A stretch of 64,000 nucleotides of DNA, taken from positions 1-64,000 of the forward strand of contig CANQVJ010000009.1 in assembly GCA_947627295.1 (NCBI GenBank), in the 5' to 3' direction. The notes beneath the pieces were generated by a model that did no database searches, had not been told where the DNA came from, and worked only from the letters and a program-made list of their open reading frames with translations. The number at the start of each line of letters is the position of its first letter. Position 1 is the first letter of the stretch. This document shows positions 63,418 through 64,000 of this stretch, one piece after another. A program made the translations under genes and the position numbers. Origin of the DNA: an uncultured Clostridia bacterium (lineage in GTDB: Bacteria; Bacillota; Clostridia; TANB77; CAG-508).

Positions 63418-63675
63418 TTATCTTTCTTCTCCCTTTTCTTCTTTTTCACGGCATGGGGTTACTTCGATGTTGACTGTGTCGACATTTGAAACACATAAGT
63501 CAAAGCCTCTTAGTCCAATTTTGATAGGGTCTCCTAAAGGTGCTTTTTCTTTAACTTTTACTTCAACACCTTTTGTTAATCCCATAATCATAAGTTGTCT
63601 ACGCCTTTTTTTATTTGGTATTTCTATCTTTTTTACTGTGGCTACATCTCCAACTTCTAAATCTGATAATTTCAT
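63418..63675 (-). CDS. feoA: Ferrous iron transport protein A
   Basis: An 85-residue FeoA protein with the SH3-like fold: MKLSDLEVGDVATVKKI, then RRRQLMIMGLTKGVEVKV, APLGDPIKIGLRGFDLCVS, and a Glu/Lys-rich tail. It acts with FeoB in Fe(II) uptake. feoB would be expected just downstream on the same strand, but an LMW-PTP lies there instead, so feoB must be elsewhere or this is one of several feoA copies. GGAGAGGGG precedes the start. Confidence 0.88.
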   Translation of the reverse strand: MKLSDLEVGDVATVKKIEIPNKKRRRQLMIMGLTKGVEVKVKEKAPLGDPIKIGLRGFDLCVSNVDTVNIEVTPCREKEEKGEER

Positions 63676-63754
63676 AACCTATTCCCCTCTCCTATTAAAT
63701 GTTGTTTCAACTATATTATATCATATTATAATTGTTTTTCAAGATTGATATTTA

Positions 63755-64000
63755 TTAATCCTTTTTGATTTTGTTGGTTTTTACGATTAGGATTATATTA
63801 AGGATTACTATCAAAGCAATGGCTGTGATTAATATTTTTTGTAACCAGTTAGAGTCTCCTGCTTTTGGAATTTTATATGGTGCTAATTTGTTATTTTCTT
63901 CTAAAATAGTTGCCACTAGGGTATCAGCTGTAGGAGTATTTACCTTTGGTGTGTTTTCACTTGGGCTGTCAACTTCAGGAATATCAGCCACTGGATTATC
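63755..64000 (-). CDS. C-terminus of a membrane-anchored surface protein (partial)
   Basis: Open to the right edge of the window on the minus strand, so only the last 82 codons are seen. It has a Pro/Thr/Ser-rich stalk (SPSENTPKVNTPTADT), then KIPKAGDSNWLQ, a membrane helix (KILITAIALIVILNIILIV) and a basic tail (KTNKIKKD). This is the layout of a wall-associated or sortase-like C-terminal anchor, though a canonical LPxTG is not present (IPKAG could be a variant). The bulk of the protein lies outside the window, so its function is unknown. Confidence 0.7.
   Translation of the reverse strand, partial: DNPVADIPEVDSPSENTPKVNTPTADTLVATILEENNKLAPYKIPKAGDSNWLQKILITAIALIVILNIILIVKTNKIKKD

Overview
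The window is AT-rich (about 30% GC by eye) and carries a spoIIIA operon, ylbJ, a SleB-type hydrolase, desulfoferrodoxin, yebC, rqcH, a two-TM YvcK and the leuA2 type of isopropylmalate synthase. This points to an anaerobic, endospore-forming (or formerly sporulating) low-GC Clostridia-type Firmicute, probably host-associated because it encodes a giant M26 (IgA1-protease/Zmp type) surface protease. The species cannot be named from the sequence alone.

The outstanding observation concerns the genetic code. Nine genes look frameshifted: spoIIIAA, spoIIIAD, spoIIIAE, rqcH/fbpA, murB, ruvC, holA, sleB and the giant protease gene. They contain 18 breaks in total, and every break is the same event. 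The zero-frame codon is CGG, and the reading frame is restored by moving one base forward, so that CGGN is read as one residue at a position occupied by glycine (GGN). I checked every CGG string in all called genes (about 19,500 codons by summed CDS length). No in-frame CGG exists except these 18, although CGT, CGC and CGA are used as arginine. CGG therefore behaves as an unassigned codon that triggers +1 frameshifting, or is decoded as a four-base glycine codon. Several of the affected genes are normally essential or highly conserved (holA, murB, ruvC), so pseudogenisation is unlikely.

Layout. 1-1304: a promoter-driven tandem-repeat RNA resembling a type III antitoxin, and an Rpn-family nuclease gene. 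1.6-4.8 kb: leuA, then an AbiEi/AbiEii type IV toxin-antitoxin pair with a palindromic operator. 4.9-9.9 kb: yebC and the spoIIIA operon. 9.9-16.4 kb: pfkA, addA, rqcH. 16.4-18.4 kb: a membrane protein, ylbJ and a pseudopilin. 18.4-25.3 kb: murB, yvcK, a glycogen-debranching enzyme, ruvC, holA and sleB. 25.4-28.8 kb: purD-purN-purF and tRNA-Leu. 29-32.2 kb: a HEPN/MNT toxin-antitoxin pair, desulfoferrodoxin, and a partial desulfoferrodoxin duplication that brackets a PHP phosphoesterase and a YgjV-like membrane protein. 32.3-33.9 kb: metG. 34.2-52.6 kb: one gene for a protein of about 6,148 residues. 52.8-57.9 kb: a small nuclease-like protein, a structured small RNA, an SDR oxidoreductase and pheST. 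58-62.8 kb: a toxin-antitoxin island with two type III systems (CptIN-like and ToxIN-like), an HD hydrolase, a Fic protein and a DUF6036-like nucleotidyltransferase. 62.9-64 kb: a low-molecular-weight phosphatase, feoA and the C-terminus of a membrane-anchored protein.

Taken together, housekeeping operons alternate with accessory toxin-antitoxin cassettes. The +1-shift sites lie mainly in sporulation, cell-wall and DNA-maintenance genes, so synthesis of those proteins depends on how the cell handles CGG.
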